In this document: positions 39,404 through 49,902 of the stretch, one piece after another | Position numbering within the stretch: the first letter of the stretch is position 1 | How the letters are laid out: the number at the start of each line of letters is the position of its first letter | Assembly (NCBI RefSeq): GCF_013816785.1 | Contig: NZ_JACDDV010000002.1 | Span: 1 to 64,000 of the forward strand | DNA from: Sphingomonas sp. | Lineage (GTDB): Bacteria > Pseudomonadota > Alphaproteobacteria > Sphingomonadales > Sphingomonadaceae | DNA: 64,000 nt | Direction: 5' to 3' | Program-made: the position numbers and the translations under genes | The notes under the pieces: generated by a model | Database searches by the model: none | What the model saw: the letters and a program-made list of their open reading frames with translations, nothing else | Told to the model about the DNA's origin: nothing

Positions 39404-40326
39404 CGACCGAAAGGCCGCGCATTTACCTGGCCGGATCGGGCGGTATGCTCGGCGAAGCCTTTCATCGCGTGTTCGCCCCCAGCCATGAGCTGAAATGCAC
39501 CGATATCGATGTCAACGCGCCATGGCTGAGCTATCTCGATTTCCGCGATGCCGACGCCTATCGCGCCGACGTTGCCGCCTTCCGGCCGGACTTTCTGTTC
39601 CATCTCGGCGCCCACACCAGCCTCGAATATTGCGAGCAGAATGTCGATGATACCTACGCCACCAACACGCTGGCAGTCGAAAATGCGGTCCACATTGCTA
39701 ACGACCTAGGCGTTCCTCTCCTTTACATCAGCACGGCAGGAATCTTCGACGGCGCGCAAGAAACCTATGACGATTGGGATGAGCCCAACCCGCTCGGTCA
39801 CTATGCGCGCAGCAAATTTATGGGGGAACGGTTCGTCGCCGCCAATTGCCGCCGGCATCTCGTCTGCCGCGCCGGATGGATGATGGGCGGCGGGCCGGCC
39901 AAGGACAAGAAGTTCATTCAAAAACTGATGAAGCAGCTGAAGGATGGCGTGCGCGAGTTGCACATCGTCGACGACAAGCTGGGCACGCCAACCTACACCG
40001 TCGACTTCGCGCGCAATGTCCAGCTGCTGCTCGAACAGCGTCTGTGGGGCATTTACAACATGGTCTGCGGTGGGGTCACCAGCCGGATCGAGGTCTCCCG
40101 GCATCTGATCGCCACGCTCGGTCTCACCGACACGGTCACCATCACGCCGGTGTCGTCCGACTATTTCGCCGAGGAATATTTCGCGCCGCGCCCGCCGTCG
40201 GAACGGCTGATCGCTGCCAAGCTGACGTTGCGCGGCCTTAACATCATGCGCGACTGGCGCCTGTGCGTCGACGAATATCTTGCAGAATATTATGCCGGGT
40301 ACCTCGATGGCGCGCCGCGGCGCTAA
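39400..40326 (+). CDS. RmlD-like/NAD-dependent sugar nucleotide reductase
   Basis: IYLAGSGGMLGEAFHRVF, YISTAGIFDG, GHYARSKFMGER. Confidence 0.85.
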   Translation: MTTERPRIYLAGSGGMLGEAFHRVFAPSHELKCTDIDVNAPWLSYLDFRDADAYRADVAAFRPDFLFHLGAHTSLEYCEQNVDDTYATNTLAVENAVHIANDLGVPLLYISTAGIFDGAQETYDDWDEPNPLGHYARSKFMGERFVAANCRRHLVCRAGWMMGGGPAKDKKFIQKLMKQLKDGVRELHIVDDKLGTPTYTVDFARNVQLLLEQRLWGIYNMVCGGVTSRIEVSRHLIATLGLTDTVTITPVSSDYFAEEYFAPRPPSERLIAAKLTLRGLNIMRDWRLCVDEYLAEYYAGYLDGAPRR

Positions 40327-40331
40327 CAGCC

Positions 40332-41450
40332 ATGGCCCACCTCGCGTTTCTCCTTCCCGACATGCGTTGCGGGGGCGCGGAACAGGTTGCGCTGTCTTTC
40401 ATCAGAAATTTCCTGGCTTCCGGCCATGAGGTCGACTTGATCTTGCTGGAAGCCAAGGGCGAACTGCTGCCTCTTGTGCCGCCCAAGGTTCGAGTGATCG
40501 GCCTTGGCGTAAGGCGCATCAGGGCTGCGATCGGGCCGTTGATCAACTATCTCCGGTCGGAGCGTCCCGACGCACTCCAGGCCTTGATGTGGCCGCTGAC
40601 CTCGATCGCAGTCGTTGCGCACCGGCTGGCGCGAAGCAGGGCTCGGCTGGTGATCTGCGACCACACGATGCTGTCGCTGCAGCCAACCTTAGGCGCAGGC
40701 CGGGGGCGAAGGGCGTTGGCGCGGGCGTCGATTCGGCTCACCTATCCGCTGGCCGACGCACGGGTGATTGTGTCGCACGGCGCCGCCGACGATCTTGCCG
40801 AGTTCGGCCGCATCGACCGCAAGAGCATCACGGTGATCGCCAACCCGGTCAGCCCGCCGGGGTCGGATTGCGCTTCAACCCCCGACATCGAGGCGATGTG
40901 GCGCCAGGAGTCTTCGCGGATCATCACAGTCGGTGCGCTTAAGTCGGAGAAGAATCATTTCCTGCTGCTGGAAGCCTTCGCGCTCTTGCCCGCGACCCTC
41001 GAAGCCAAGCTGATGATCGTCGGCGACGGCGAGCTTGGGCCGGCGCTGAAGGCGCACGCCAAGGTCCTGGGTGTGGCCGATCGAGTGATCTTCGCCGGTT
41101 TCACGCTCGATCCGCGGCCTTATTACGCTTCGGCCGACCTGTTCGTGCTGTCATCCGATATCGAAGGCTATCCGCTGGTTCTGGTTGAAGCGATGCACGC
41201 CGGGCTGCGCATCGTCAGCAACCGCTGCCAGAGCGGGCCCGAAGAAATACTCGCGGGGGGAAAATATGGCACGCTGGTCCCGCCTCGAAATACCCGGGCG
41301 TTGGCGCAGGCCATGACCGCCGCGCTCTCCGAGCCGCACGATCCCGAATCGATCAAGGCGCGGGCGCTCGACCTGTCGAAAGACAGTTTCGACCGCTATG
41401 CGGAGGTGATGCTGGGAAAAGACGAGAGCATTGCCGCTCCCGCCAACTAA
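40332..41450 (+). CDS. Glycosyltransferase family 4-type
   Basis: LLPDMRCGGAEQVALSFIRNF, TVGALKSEKNHFLLLEAF, VLSSDIEGYPLVLVEAMHAGLRIVSNRCQSGPEEIL; start ATG 40332. Confidence 0.9.
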   Translation: MAHLAFLLPDMRCGGAEQVALSFIRNFLASGHEVDLILLEAKGELLPLVPPKVRVIGLGVRRIRAAIGPLINYLRSERPDALQALMWPLTSIAVVAHRLARSRARLVICDHTMLSLQPTLGAGRGRRALARASIRLTYPLADARVIVSHGAADDLAEFGRIDRKSITVIANPVSPPGSDCASTPDIEAMWRQESSRIITVGALKSEKNHFLLLEAFALLPATLEAKLMIVGDGELGPALKAHAKVLGVADRVIFAGFTLDPRPYYASADLFVLSSDIEGYPLVLVEAMHAGLRIVSNRCQSGPEEILAGGKYGTLVPPRNTRALAQAMTAALSEPHDPESIKARALDLSKDSFDRYAEVMLGKDESIAAPAN

Positions 41451-42436
41451 TCCCCAGTTCGCACGAGGTCGCGGGCGGCGCTCACTGGTCCGTGGAAATA
41501 TCGATAGCCGCCCGACAGAAGTAGACGGGCGATCGACATCACCCGGCGAACCGCCGGTTGCCGGACCAGCGCCACCCGCGCTTCTAGGCTGCGGTGTTCA
41601 TGGTCAATCAGGGTTAACGCCGCCTCGACATTCGATAGTCCGAGTCGTTCGATTCGCGCTCGATTGGCGAGCATCCAGTTGCGATAGATGCGCAGCGCCG
41701 CAATACGCTGCAGCCACGCCTCGACCGGCGGGTGGACTAGGCGGTTTTCGACCAGGTCCGTGACGGCGACGCCACGCCAGTCATGAAGGAGACTCTGCGA
41801 AGCATTGCCTCCATATCGTCGAAAATACTGCAGTGGCTCTTCGATTTGTTTGCGGACCCCCAGCAAGGTGGACAGTTCGTTGATCCAGCGATCATGGGTG
41901 ATGAACCCGACCGCAATCAAAGCCTCGGCTTTTTCGGGGATTGGAAGCAGAATATCGCTCCATGCCTTGCGGATACCCGAGCTGCATCCGCTCACCAGGG
42001 CTTCTCGATTGTAGCCGAGCGTCCGCAAGTTATCGGTCATGGTATGATTGGCGTGATGAAGGTTTTCGTCGGTAATAATTTGATCATTGATGACGGCCAT
42101 CGTCGAAGCGTCGTCGAAGGCCTTGTGAGCGATTTCCAACTTCCGGGGAAACCAGCTGTCATCCTGGTCGCTGAGAAAAATCAGGGCGCCTTCGCAATAG
42201 CCGATGGCCGTTTCGAAATTTCTCGTGAATCCCAGCCTCTCGGAATTCCGGATAAGCCTGACGGAAAACGGGGCGTTGCGCGCAAACTGTTCGACGATGG
42301 CGATCGTCTCATCGCTCGATCCATCGTCGGTGATCACGATCTCGTCGGGAAGGAGCGTCTGCGACGCGAAGCTATCCAGCTGCTCGCGGATGTAGCGCGC
42401 GCCATTGTATGTTGCCATGGCGATGGATGTTCGCAC
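41447..42436 (-). CDS. Glycosyltransferase family 2
   Basis: SIAMATYNGARYIREQLDSFASQTLLPDEIVITDDGSSDETIAIV, FLSDQDDSWFPRKL. Confidence 0.92.
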   Translation of the reverse strand: MRTSIAMATYNGARYIREQLDSFASQTLLPDEIVITDDGSSDETIAIVEQFARNAPFSVRLIRNSERLGFTRNFETAIGYCEGALIFLSDQDDSWFPRKLEIAHKAFDDASTMAVINDQIITDENLHHANHTMTDNLRTLGYNREALVSGCSSGIRKAWSDILLPIPEKAEALIAVGFITHDRWINELSTLLGVRKQIEEPLQYFRRYGGNASQSLLHDWRGVAVTDLVENRLVHPPVEAWLQRIAALRIYRNWMLANRARIERLGLSNVEAALTLIDHEHRSLEARVALVRQPAVRRVMSIARLLLSGGYRYFHGPVSAARDLVRTGD

Positions 42437-42441
42437 GGTCG

Positions 42442-43515
42442 TTACCTCGGCTTGACCGCGGTCAGCGTCAGGAATTCCGCCCGTCTGCGAGCAGACATCG
42501 CCTTCAATTGCATAGGCAAGCGCGGCGCTGCAGCCAACTCAATTGACCGATCATCCTTATTTGGATCGAGGCCGGCCGCCATGCGCCGGCTCTGGATGGA
42601 CAGGCTTTGGAATGGTTGCAATCGGGGGCGGTAGCGAACCGATCGAAACCCGGCCTGTTCGAGGATGCTTCGCAAGCTTCGGCGATTGAACAGGATTAAG
42701 TGCCGCGGTGTCTCCAACCCGCGCCAGTTTGTTCCGTACAATTCGTGACCGATGGCATCGATATTCGGCGTATCGATGTACAGTCCTCCACCCGGCCGTA
42801 ATAAATCATATGCTTCCTGAAGGAGTAATATTGGATCATGCACATGTTCAATGACGTGACTTAATGTGATGAAGTCGAAGCTTTCTGCTTGGTCCAGCCA
42901 ATCGGTTACGCTCTCCCGGACTTCTATCACTTTCTCTTGAGCGAGCTGCCTGGCGACCGGATCCGGGTCCACACCCGCTACCTGCCAGCCGGCCCCCTTC
43001 GCCAAACTAAGGAAGGCCCCGTTGCCACAGCCAATATCAAGCACCTTCCGGGGTGTCCCGGATCTGGGACGCGGGAGAAATCGATAGGCGATATCGATGG
43101 GCCATTTGAGCGGTGGAATGAGCGCTGCGACCATGTTTCCTATGGCTGAGGATGACTTGAACGACGTGCCAAATCGATGATTGCGATAGCCATTGCCAAG
43201 TCGGGAGCGGAGTCGCTCGAAGAACGTGTCCGGGATCTGCAGGGCGACATCTTCATGCGTGTAATAGCGGCCATACGCGATTCCGATTGTGTCTTTGGTC
43301 GGACGAGGGTCCAAGTAGGCGCTGCGACAATTCCCACATCGCCACATTGTCCACTCGCCAGGAGCGGCGAAGAAGACGTTGTCGACCAATCGCTCGTGAA
43401 GCATGGTGCGCAGCGGCGCGTGGCATATCGGGCAGATTGTTTGCCGTTCGAGCCCTTCCTTGGGCCAGCCGGTCTTCTGCGTCGCGAGGGCACGGGACTG
43501 GATGACGTTGGGCAT
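42442..43515 (-). CDS. Class I SAM-dependent methyltransferase with N-terminal zinc-ribbon-like region
   Basis: CPICHAPL ... WRCGNCRSAYLDPRP; KVLDIGCGNGAFLSLAKGAGWQVAGVDPDP; start ATG at 43515. Confidence 0.88.
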   Translation of the reverse strand: MPNVIQSRALATQKTGWPKEGLERQTICPICHAPLRTMLHERLVDNVFFAAPGEWTMWRCGNCRSAYLDPRPTKDTIGIAYGRYYTHEDVALQIPDTFFERLRSRLGNGYRNHRFGTSFKSSSAIGNMVAALIPPLKWPIDIAYRFLPRPRSGTPRKVLDIGCGNGAFLSLAKGAGWQVAGVDPDPVARQLAQEKVIEVRESVTDWLDQAESFDFITLSHVIEHVHDPILLLQEAYDLLRPGGGLYIDTPNIDAIGHELYGTNWRGLETPRHLILFNRRSLRSILEQAGFRSVRYRPRLQPFQSLSIQSRRMAAGLDPNKDDRSIELAAAPRLPMQLKAMSARRRAEFLTLTAVKPR

Positions 43516-43532
43516 GACGCTTTCCGTTCCTT

Positions 43533-44987
43533 TTACCGGCTTTGCAGTCGCGATAACGGGATTGCGAGCATTTCGTCCAGTTGGCGAGGCGGTGACCGCA
43601 GCATGACCACGGCGGTCATGATCCCGACAAATGCGGCCAGCGGCCAGCGCAGGGGGCCGACGAGTGGCCATAAAAAAGCCAGAGCGACCGCTGAGGCGAC
43701 GAGGAATCCGTGGGTGACAAGAATGAGTATTGTTGCGCGATCGTATCTCGCCAGGCGATGCATGACGACCGCGTCGACACTGCAGCGCAGCGACCATGCG
43801 ACCGCCGCGCCAACAAGCCCGAACGCCTTCATGAAGAAGTAGAGAAGCACGAAGTAAGGAATGATTTCGGCAACATGGAGCTTGGCGATAAGGTCCGGCC
43901 GACCGCTCGCCTGAAGTTTGACGAACGGCATCCGCGCTAGACTGTTGATCCAGAATCCGGCGAGCAAGACAAGGGCTGGTTCCCGGGCGGTTTGGCCGTT
44001 TGCCGCTCCAAGCCAAAGCTGCAGAAACCATCCGGCGCCAATCGCCATGACGATTGTTGCGGGAGTGATCATGAACGCCAGCAGGCGGGACGCCTCCAGC
44101 GTCAAACTTGCCGCCTCGTTGCTCATTTTTTCGCCGGCAAGGCGAGGCAGAAGAGCAGATGACAACGCAGCCGGTAGAACCGTCAGTTGGCTGACCAAAT
44201 TAAATGGGGCGACGTATAGAGCAAGCGCTGCGGCCGTCAGCACCGCGCCAATCGCAAACCGGTCGATGAAAACCAGAATCGGTCCGACAATGTTTGACAC
44301 GGTCGTCCAACCTCCGAAGCGAAGAAGTTCTTTGATGTGTGTCCTCTCGGCAAGCTGTGGGCGGTGGAGTTTAACTGCGCGAACGCAGCTGACGGCCAAG
44401 GCGACAAGCATGACGGCCCTGCCAATCAGGCTCGTCGCAAGAAGGAGGGGTAATTCGCGGCTGACATACAATGCGGCCAGCAACGGCAGGACCGACGTTG
44501 TAATCGCCCCGATGCCCAAGATGAGGTTGATTCGAAGAAATTCTCTCCGTCCCTCGAGCGTTCCGACAAGCAGGCTCTGCATGACACCAAAGGGCACCGC
44601 CAGGATCAAAAACGGCAGGGCGCCCGAAACTTCCTTGCGAAGCGTAGGATCGGCCAGTTTGATGGACCCCAAAGCAGTCGGGGCGATCGCCACGAAGACG
44701 AGAACCGCAATCAACGAGAGCGAGGCCGATAGTAGCGCGCTCGTCCAGAAGATGCGGCTGCGTTCCAGGGAAGTCGACCGGGCCATTGTCGCCAGTTTCT
44801 GCGACGTGGCTTTCCCAAGGCCGAAATCGAACAGATTGAAATACCCAACGAGCAGCCAGCAGATCGCCAGCACCCCATATCGATCGAGCCCGATGGACTT
44901 GAGATAGAGCGGGACAGTGACGACCGAAACAGCGATCGGGATCACCGACCCGGCCAGATTATATACCGTGTGCTTCGCGACGCTCAT
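43533..44987 (-). CDS. Wzx-type polysaccharide flippase/MATE-like membrane protein
   Basis: Multi-TM; NLAGSVIPIAVSVVTVPLYLKSIGLDRYGVLAICWLLVGYFNLFDFGLGKA; start ATG at 44987. Confidence 0.85.
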   Translation of the reverse strand: MSVAKHTVYNLAGSVIPIAVSVVTVPLYLKSIGLDRYGVLAICWLLVGYFNLFDFGLGKATSQKLATMARSTSLERSRIFWTSALLSASLSLIAVLVFVAIAPTALGSIKLADPTLRKEVSGALPFLILAVPFGVMQSLLVGTLEGRREFLRINLILGIGAITTSVLPLLAALYVSRELPLLLATSLIGRAVMLVALAVSCVRAVKLHRPQLAERTHIKELLRFGGWTTVSNIVGPILVFIDRFAIGAVLTAAALALYVAPFNLVSQLTVLPAALSSALLPRLAGEKMSNEAASLTLEASRLLAFMITPATIVMAIGAGWFLQLWLGAANGQTAREPALVLLAGFWINSLARMPFVKLQASGRPDLIAKLHVAEIIPYFVLLYFFMKAFGLVGAAVAWSLRCSVDAVVMHRLARYDRATILILVTHGFLVASAVALAFLWPLVGPLRWPLAAFVGIMTAVVMLRSPPRQLDEMLAIPLSRLQSR

Positions 44988-45106
44988 GCTTTTCCCACGG
45001 TGAACTGGCCGCCACGCTGCCGATACCAGCAAACGCCCGCCTCCCTTGCCTTAGGACAGCCGGCGGGCCAAGGGGAAGGCCGTCGTCGCGGCCGAAGGGT
45101 CCTGTC

Positions 45107-47095
45107 ATGTGCGGAATAGCGGGTTTGCTAGGGCCCGACGCGGCCAAGCCGGACGTAGTGCGGCGGATGACCGCGGTCATCGCGCATCGCGGCCCCGACG
45201 ATCATGATGTCTGGACCGATCCGGAGGCCGGCATTGCGCTCGGCCATCGCCGCCTAGCGATCCTCGACCTTTCGCCACACGGACATCAGCCGATGCACTC
45301 CGCCGATGGCCGCTTCGTCGTCAGCTACAATGGCGAACTCTACAACCACACCGACATTCGCCATGAGCTTGAGCAATGCGGCAAGACGCCCGAGGGCGGC
45401 TGGCGCGGCCATTCGGACACCGAGACGCTGGTCGAGGCGATCGCCGCCTGGGGCCTGGAACGGGCGATCGACAAGGCGGTCGGGATGTTCGCCTTCGCGC
45501 TGTGGGACCGCAAGGATCGGATGCTTCGCCTGGTGCGCGACCGGTTTGGCGAAAAGCCGCTTTACTACGGGCAAATCGGCAAGGACCTGGCGTTCGCGTC
45601 CGAGCTGAAATCGCTGCGTGAGCATCCCCGATTCAACGCCGAGATCGATCGCGACGCGCTAAAGCTCTACGCCGCGCGGACTTATGTTCCCGCGCCTTAT
45701 TCCATCTATCGCGGCATCTACAAGCTGCAGCCGGGCTGCATCCTGTCCATCCCCGCGGGCGAGCCGTTGGGGATGCTCAATGCGCCGCCCGAGGAGGGCG
45801 CCGCCGGCCCGATACGCCTGACACGTTACTGGTCCTATCGGGGCGTCATGGCTGCCGGCCTTACCGATCCGATCCACTCGGAGCGGGGTGCGCTCGAGGC
45901 GCTGGATAAGGTGCTCGGTACGGCGATCCGGAGGCAGGCGATTGCCGATGTGCCGGTCGGCGCCTTCCTGTCGGGCGGGATCGACAGCTCGACCATCGTC
46001 GCCCTCTACCAGAAATATTCGTCGACACCGGTGCGGACCTATTCGATCGGCTTCACCGAAGCCGGTTTCGACGAAGCGCAGCACGCCAAGGCGGTGGCGG
46101 CTCACTTGGGCACCGTCCATCACGAACATTATGTGTCGGTCGCCGAAGCCCGCGACGTCATCCCGCTGCTCCCCGCTATCTATGACGAACCGTTCGCGGA
46201 CTCGTCGCAAATTCCGACATTCCTGGTCAGCAAGTTCGCGCGGTGCGAAGTGACGGTCGCGCTGACCGGCGACGGCGGGGACGAATTGTTCGCCGGCTAC
46301 AACCGCCACATCATGGCGCCGCGATTGTGGCAGCGGTTGCAGAAGATGCCACGGGCGGCACGGGCTTTGGCTGCGGGTCCGCTGGGACTGGTGCCGCCGG
46401 CAGTGTGGGGCCGGCTCGCGTCAATGGTGGGCGGTGGTGGCAGCCCGTTCTTAGGCGGCAAAATCCAGAAAGGGATCAGGGTCGCCGGCGGTGCCAGGCG
46501 TTTTGACGATGTCTATCTGAGCTTCCTCGACGAATGGAGCCAGGAGCGCTCGCCGGTGCTCGGCGCGGGCCCGGGAAGCGCGGGCTTCGACCTCGACCCT
46601 CCGCGCGAAGCCGACGACACGCATCGCATGATGTATGGCGACGCGGTCAGCTATTTGCCCGATGACATTTTGTGCAAGGTCGACCGCGCGTCGATGGCGG
46701 TCAGCCTGGAAACTCGCGTGCCGTTTCTCGATCATCGCGTCGCCGCGCTGGCGGCGCGGATCCCACTCAACCTCAAGGTGCGAAACGGTACAGGCAAGCA
46801 TATACTTCGTGAACTGCTGTTCCGTGAGGCTCCTCGGGCCCTGTTCGACCGGCCCAAGGCCGGCTTTGCGGTGCCTGTCGGCGAATGGATCAAGGGACCG
46901 CTCCGAAGTTGGGCCGAGGACCTGCTCGATTCTCGACGGATGACGGCGGAAGGGTGGTTCGATGCCTCGATCGTCCAGAGGCGATGGCGCGACCACCTCG
47001 CCGGGCGGCGTGATTCGACACCCGCGCTATGGGCAGTTTTGATGTTCCAGGCTTGGCTCCGCGAGCAAAAGGAGATGCGCGCGCTCGCCGCCTAA
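45107..47095 (+). CDS. asnB: Glutamine-dependent asparagine synthetase
   Basis: MCGIAGLLG (Cys2), SYNGELYN, FLSGGIDSSTIVAL, LTGDGGDELFAGYNRH. Confidence 0.95.
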   Translation: MCGIAGLLGPDAAKPDVVRRMTAVIAHRGPDDHDVWTDPEAGIALGHRRLAILDLSPHGHQPMHSADGRFVVSYNGELYNHTDIRHELEQCGKTPEGGWRGHSDTETLVEAIAAWGLERAIDKAVGMFAFALWDRKDRMLRLVRDRFGEKPLYYGQIGKDLAFASELKSLREHPRFNAEIDRDALKLYAARTYVPAPYSIYRGIYKLQPGCILSIPAGEPLGMLNAPPEEGAAGPIRLTRYWSYRGVMAAGLTDPIHSERGALEALDKVLGTAIRRQAIADVPVGAFLSGGIDSSTIVALYQKYSSTPVRTYSIGFTEAGFDEAQHAKAVAAHLGTVHHEHYVSVAEARDVIPLLPAIYDEPFADSSQIPTFLVSKFARCEVTVALTGDGGDELFAGYNRHIMAPRLWQRLQKMPRAARALAAGPLGLVPPAVWGRLASMVGGGGSPFLGGKIQKGIRVAGGARRFDDVYLSFLDEWSQERSPVLGAGPGSAGFDLDPPREADDTHRMMYGDAVSYLPDDILCKVDRASMAVSLETRVPFLDHRVAALAARIPLNLKVRNGTGKHILRELLFREAPRALFDRPKAGFAVPVGEWIKGPLRSWAEDLLDSRRMTAEGWFDASIVQRRWRDHLAGRRDSTPALWAVLMFQAWLREQKEMRALAA

Positions 47096-48873
47096 GTCGA
47101 TTCGCCCGGCCTGGGCTCGCGTGGCCCGAACAATTGTTCATAAGATCCTGTTTCGACGATCCGTCCGTGATCGAGCCGAACGATCCGGTCGCAGGATCTG
47201 ATGGTGGTCTTGCGGTGGGCGACAATGAGGATCGTGCGGCCTTCCGCGCCGAGCCGGTCGAGCGCGCCCATCAAAGCTTCCTCAGTTTCCTCGTCGAGCG
47301 CGCTGGTCGCTTCGTCGAGTATCAGCACCGATGCGCCCTTGTAGACTGCCCGCGCTACGCCAAGGCGTTGCCGCTGGCCGCCCGAAAGGCGCACCCCGCG
47401 CTCGCCGACCATTGTCTCGTATCCCTCGGGTAGCGTGGCGATGAAGTCGACGAGTTGAGCGACGGAAGCCGCATGGTCGACCCGCGCGAGGTCGATAGCC
47501 TGCGCGGGCTCGCCGAACGCGATGTTGCGCGCAATGCTGCCGTCAGCGAGGAAAATCGCTTGAGGGACGTGCGCGACATTCTTTTGCCAGGCCCGGACGC
47601 TGGCATGGTTGAGCACGACCCCATCAATCGTGATATGACCCGTGCCCGGCTCAAGCAGGCCCATCAGCAGATCGGCAAGCGTGCTTTTGCCCGCGCCCGT
47701 GCGCCCGATGAGGGCAATGCGCTCCCCCCGGGGAATCACCAAGTCAATGCCGCCGACTGCCGCCGCCGCCCGGCCTGGGTAATGGAAGCCAACCTGGTCG
47801 AACCGGATTTCGCGGGCGAAAGCGATCGGCGGCCCCGGCGGACTCTCTTTGGCTACGGCGACCGGGAGGGTGAGCAATTCAACGACGTCGGCGACAATCG
47901 CCTGCTCGGCAGCGAGCGTCGTCCATCCGTTGTAGAGTGTTTGGGTCAGTGGCAGTAGCCGCTGCGCCGCCAGCGCCAGCGCGCCGAGCACGGGCAGGGC
48001 ATTCGCCAGGCCGCCGGTCCGTTCCGAAAGGACGATCGCCACGCCGACCAGCAGCAACAAGCCGAGCGCTTCGATCACGAACCGCGGGGCTGAGGAAATG
48101 AACGCGGAGCTGGCCGCCGCGCGCATGAAGCGCTCATCGATCGACCGAAATGCCTCGACGTAGGGAGCTTGCGAGTGGTCGAGGATGATATCGCGAATCC
48201 CGCCCAGGCTTTCCTGGACCGTCTGAATGCGTCGTTCGTACGATTCGCCGATCACGTTCGAATTACCGGCCAGGCGGCCGCGGATGGCGAGCAACCCGGC
48301 GGCATACACGCTCGCCACGAACAGGGCCGCAATGGCCGCGCTTGTTGCATCGATCATCAGCAGGGCCGCGACGATGAAGAGCGACATTATCAACGCAGAG
48401 GCGGTCTGGAGCAGTTGGAGAACCACGCTGAATACCAGCCGTTCCACCTTCGCTAGGGCGGCGACGATCTGGCTGCTGTTGCGCTGAAGGTGGAAAGCAT
48501 AGGGCTGGAGCAGGATACGCCGCTGAATCTCGACCATCCAGTCGTGGCCCAGGCCGTAGGCGAAACGCTGCGTGGCCCAGGACAGGATCAGGCGAAGCAC
48601 CGCGGCGAGGATCGCAGCCAGCGCAAACAGGCCAGCAGCGGTGACCATAGGCTCGGTGCCGGTTCGCATGCCAATTTGGGCGACTAGCCGGGCCATCCAG
48701 CTTGCCCCTTTCCCGATCGAGGCGTTGGTAAGCAGCGCGAGGAGCGGGATCAAGGCGCTGATTGTTACCAACTCGGCGAGCGCCGCCAGCGGCATCAATC
48801 CGCCGATCAGGACCAACTGACCGCGCCGTCGCCGCGGTATCATGCGCAACAGCTGGCGGACCGGCGCGGCCAA
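47092..48873 (-). CDS. ABC transporter, fused permease/ATPase (lipid-linked sugar flippase-like)
   Basis: IALIGRTGAGKSTLADLLMGLLEPGTG, VRLSGGQRQRLGVARAVYKGASVLILDEATSALDEETE. Confidence 0.9.
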   Translation of the reverse strand: MAAPVRQLLRMIPRRRRGQLVLIGGLMPLAALAELVTISALIPLLALLTNASIGKGASWMARLVAQIGMRTGTEPMVTAAGLFALAAILAAVLRLILSWATQRFAYGLGHDWMVEIQRRILLQPYAFHLQRNSSQIVAALAKVERLVFSVVLQLLQTASALIMSLFIVAALLMIDATSAAIAALFVASVYAAGLLAIRGRLAGNSNVIGESYERRIQTVQESLGGIRDIILDHSQAPYVEAFRSIDERFMRAAASSAFISSAPRFVIEALGLLLLVGVAIVLSERTGGLANALPVLGALALAAQRLLPLTQTLYNGWTTLAAEQAIVADVVELLTLPVAVAKESPPGPPIAFAREIRFDQVGFHYPGRAAAAVGGIDLVIPRGERIALIGRTGAGKSTLADLLMGLLEPGTGHITIDGVVLNHASVRAWQKNVAHVPQAIFLADGSIARNIAFGEPAQAIDLARVDHAASVAQLVDFIATLPEGYETMVGERGVRLSGGQRQRLGVARAVYKGASVLILDEATSALDEETEEALMGALDRLGAEGRTILIVAHRKTTIRSCDRIVRLDHGRIVETGSYEQLFGPREPRPGEST

Positions 48874-48879
48874 GTGCGG

Positions 48880-49653
48880 CTAGCCTACCGCCGCAAATCG
48901 CTCGGCGAGCGATGCAAGGCCCGGGCCGTGGGTAAGGTCGAGGTGTAGTGGTGTTACCGCGACATAGCCCTCGGCGACGGCTTCCAGGTCGGTCATATGA
49001 CCCGGCGTCTCAATCGCGGGGACAAGGCCGAACCAATAATAGGGATAGCCGCGCGGGTCGGTTCGCTCGACGACCCTCAGCCGGCCATAGTCGCGGATCC
49101 CTTGACGACAAACGCGCACGCCGTTGACCATGCCCGGCGCCAGCGCCGGAAAATTGATGTTGACCAGTGTGCCCGCCTCGAACGGCATCTCGAGCAATGG
49201 CGCGAGCACCCGCCCGGCCCAGCTTTCAGCGGCTGCGAAGGGGACCGTATCGCCCATCCCTTCGCGCGGGTAGACTTGGCTGAGCGCGATCGAGCGCACC
49301 CCGGCCAGCGCACCTTCCATGGCCGCCGACACGGTGCCGGAATAGGTTACGTCCTCGGCCAAGTTGGCGCCGCGGTTCACACCGGACAGGATGAGGTCGG
49401 GCGGCGCATCCTTCATGACGTGCGCCAGCGCCAGCATGACGGCGTCGGTCGGTGTGCCGCTGACCGAGTAGCGCTGGTCGCCGTGGCGCTTGAGGCGAAT
49501 CGGGCGGGAAAGAGTCAGGGAGTGACCCGCGCCAGACTGTTCCTCACCCGGTGCAACCGCCCAGACATCGTCCGACAAGGTTCGGGCGATTTGCTTCAGC
49601 ACGGCCAAGCCGGGCGCGTGAATTCCGTCGTCGTTGGTGATCAGGATGCGCAT
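48880..49653 (-). CDS. surE: 5'/3'-nucleotidase SurE
   Basis: MRILITNDDGIHAPGL, EEQSGAGHSLTL, LSGVNRGANLAEDVTYSGTVSAAMEG. Confidence 0.96.
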   Translation of the reverse strand: MRILITNDDGIHAPGLAVLKQIARTLSDDVWAVAPGEEQSGAGHSLTLSRPIRLKRHGDQRYSVSGTPTDAVMLALAHVMKDAPPDLILSGVNRGANLAEDVTYSGTVSAAMEGALAGVRSIALSQVYPREGMGDTVPFAAAESWAGRVLAPLLEMPFEAGTLVNINFPALAPGMVNGVRVCRQGIRDYGRLRVVERTDPRGYPYYWFGLVPAIETPGHMTDLEAVAEGYVAVTPLHLDLTHGPGLASLAERFAAVG

Positions 49654-49902
49654 CGTCTTGCTATGCGATGTGTGCGACGTTGGGACAATGGCCCAAGCGA
49701 CCTGCGTCCAATCGGCAACAATCCCCAGCTAAATCGCGTTGAGGCCGGTCAGTTCTTGTTAAGGCGGAAGAGCTTAACTATGAGCGCCATGGGGATACCG
49801 ACTGCACCGACTAAGTGTCGGGAAAGTCAAATGTATTTGCCTCCGGCCGAACCCGGTGGCCCGGGTTCGGCTCGGGCAGGCGCTTGCGCCGGGGAGGGTG
49901 TG

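Noticed and set aside
42442-44031. 529-aa version of the methyltransferase ORF
   Set aside because: N-terminal extension overlaps the flippase gene antisense/out of frame; start at 43515 fits the domain
43918-44907. 329-aa plus-strand ORF
   Set aside because: Antisense to the flippase; composition typical of frame shadow
48997-49902. N-terminal 302 residues of the 456-aa ORF containing DksA
   Set aside because: Antisense to surE and lacking motifs; only the C-terminal DksA part from 49903 is credible
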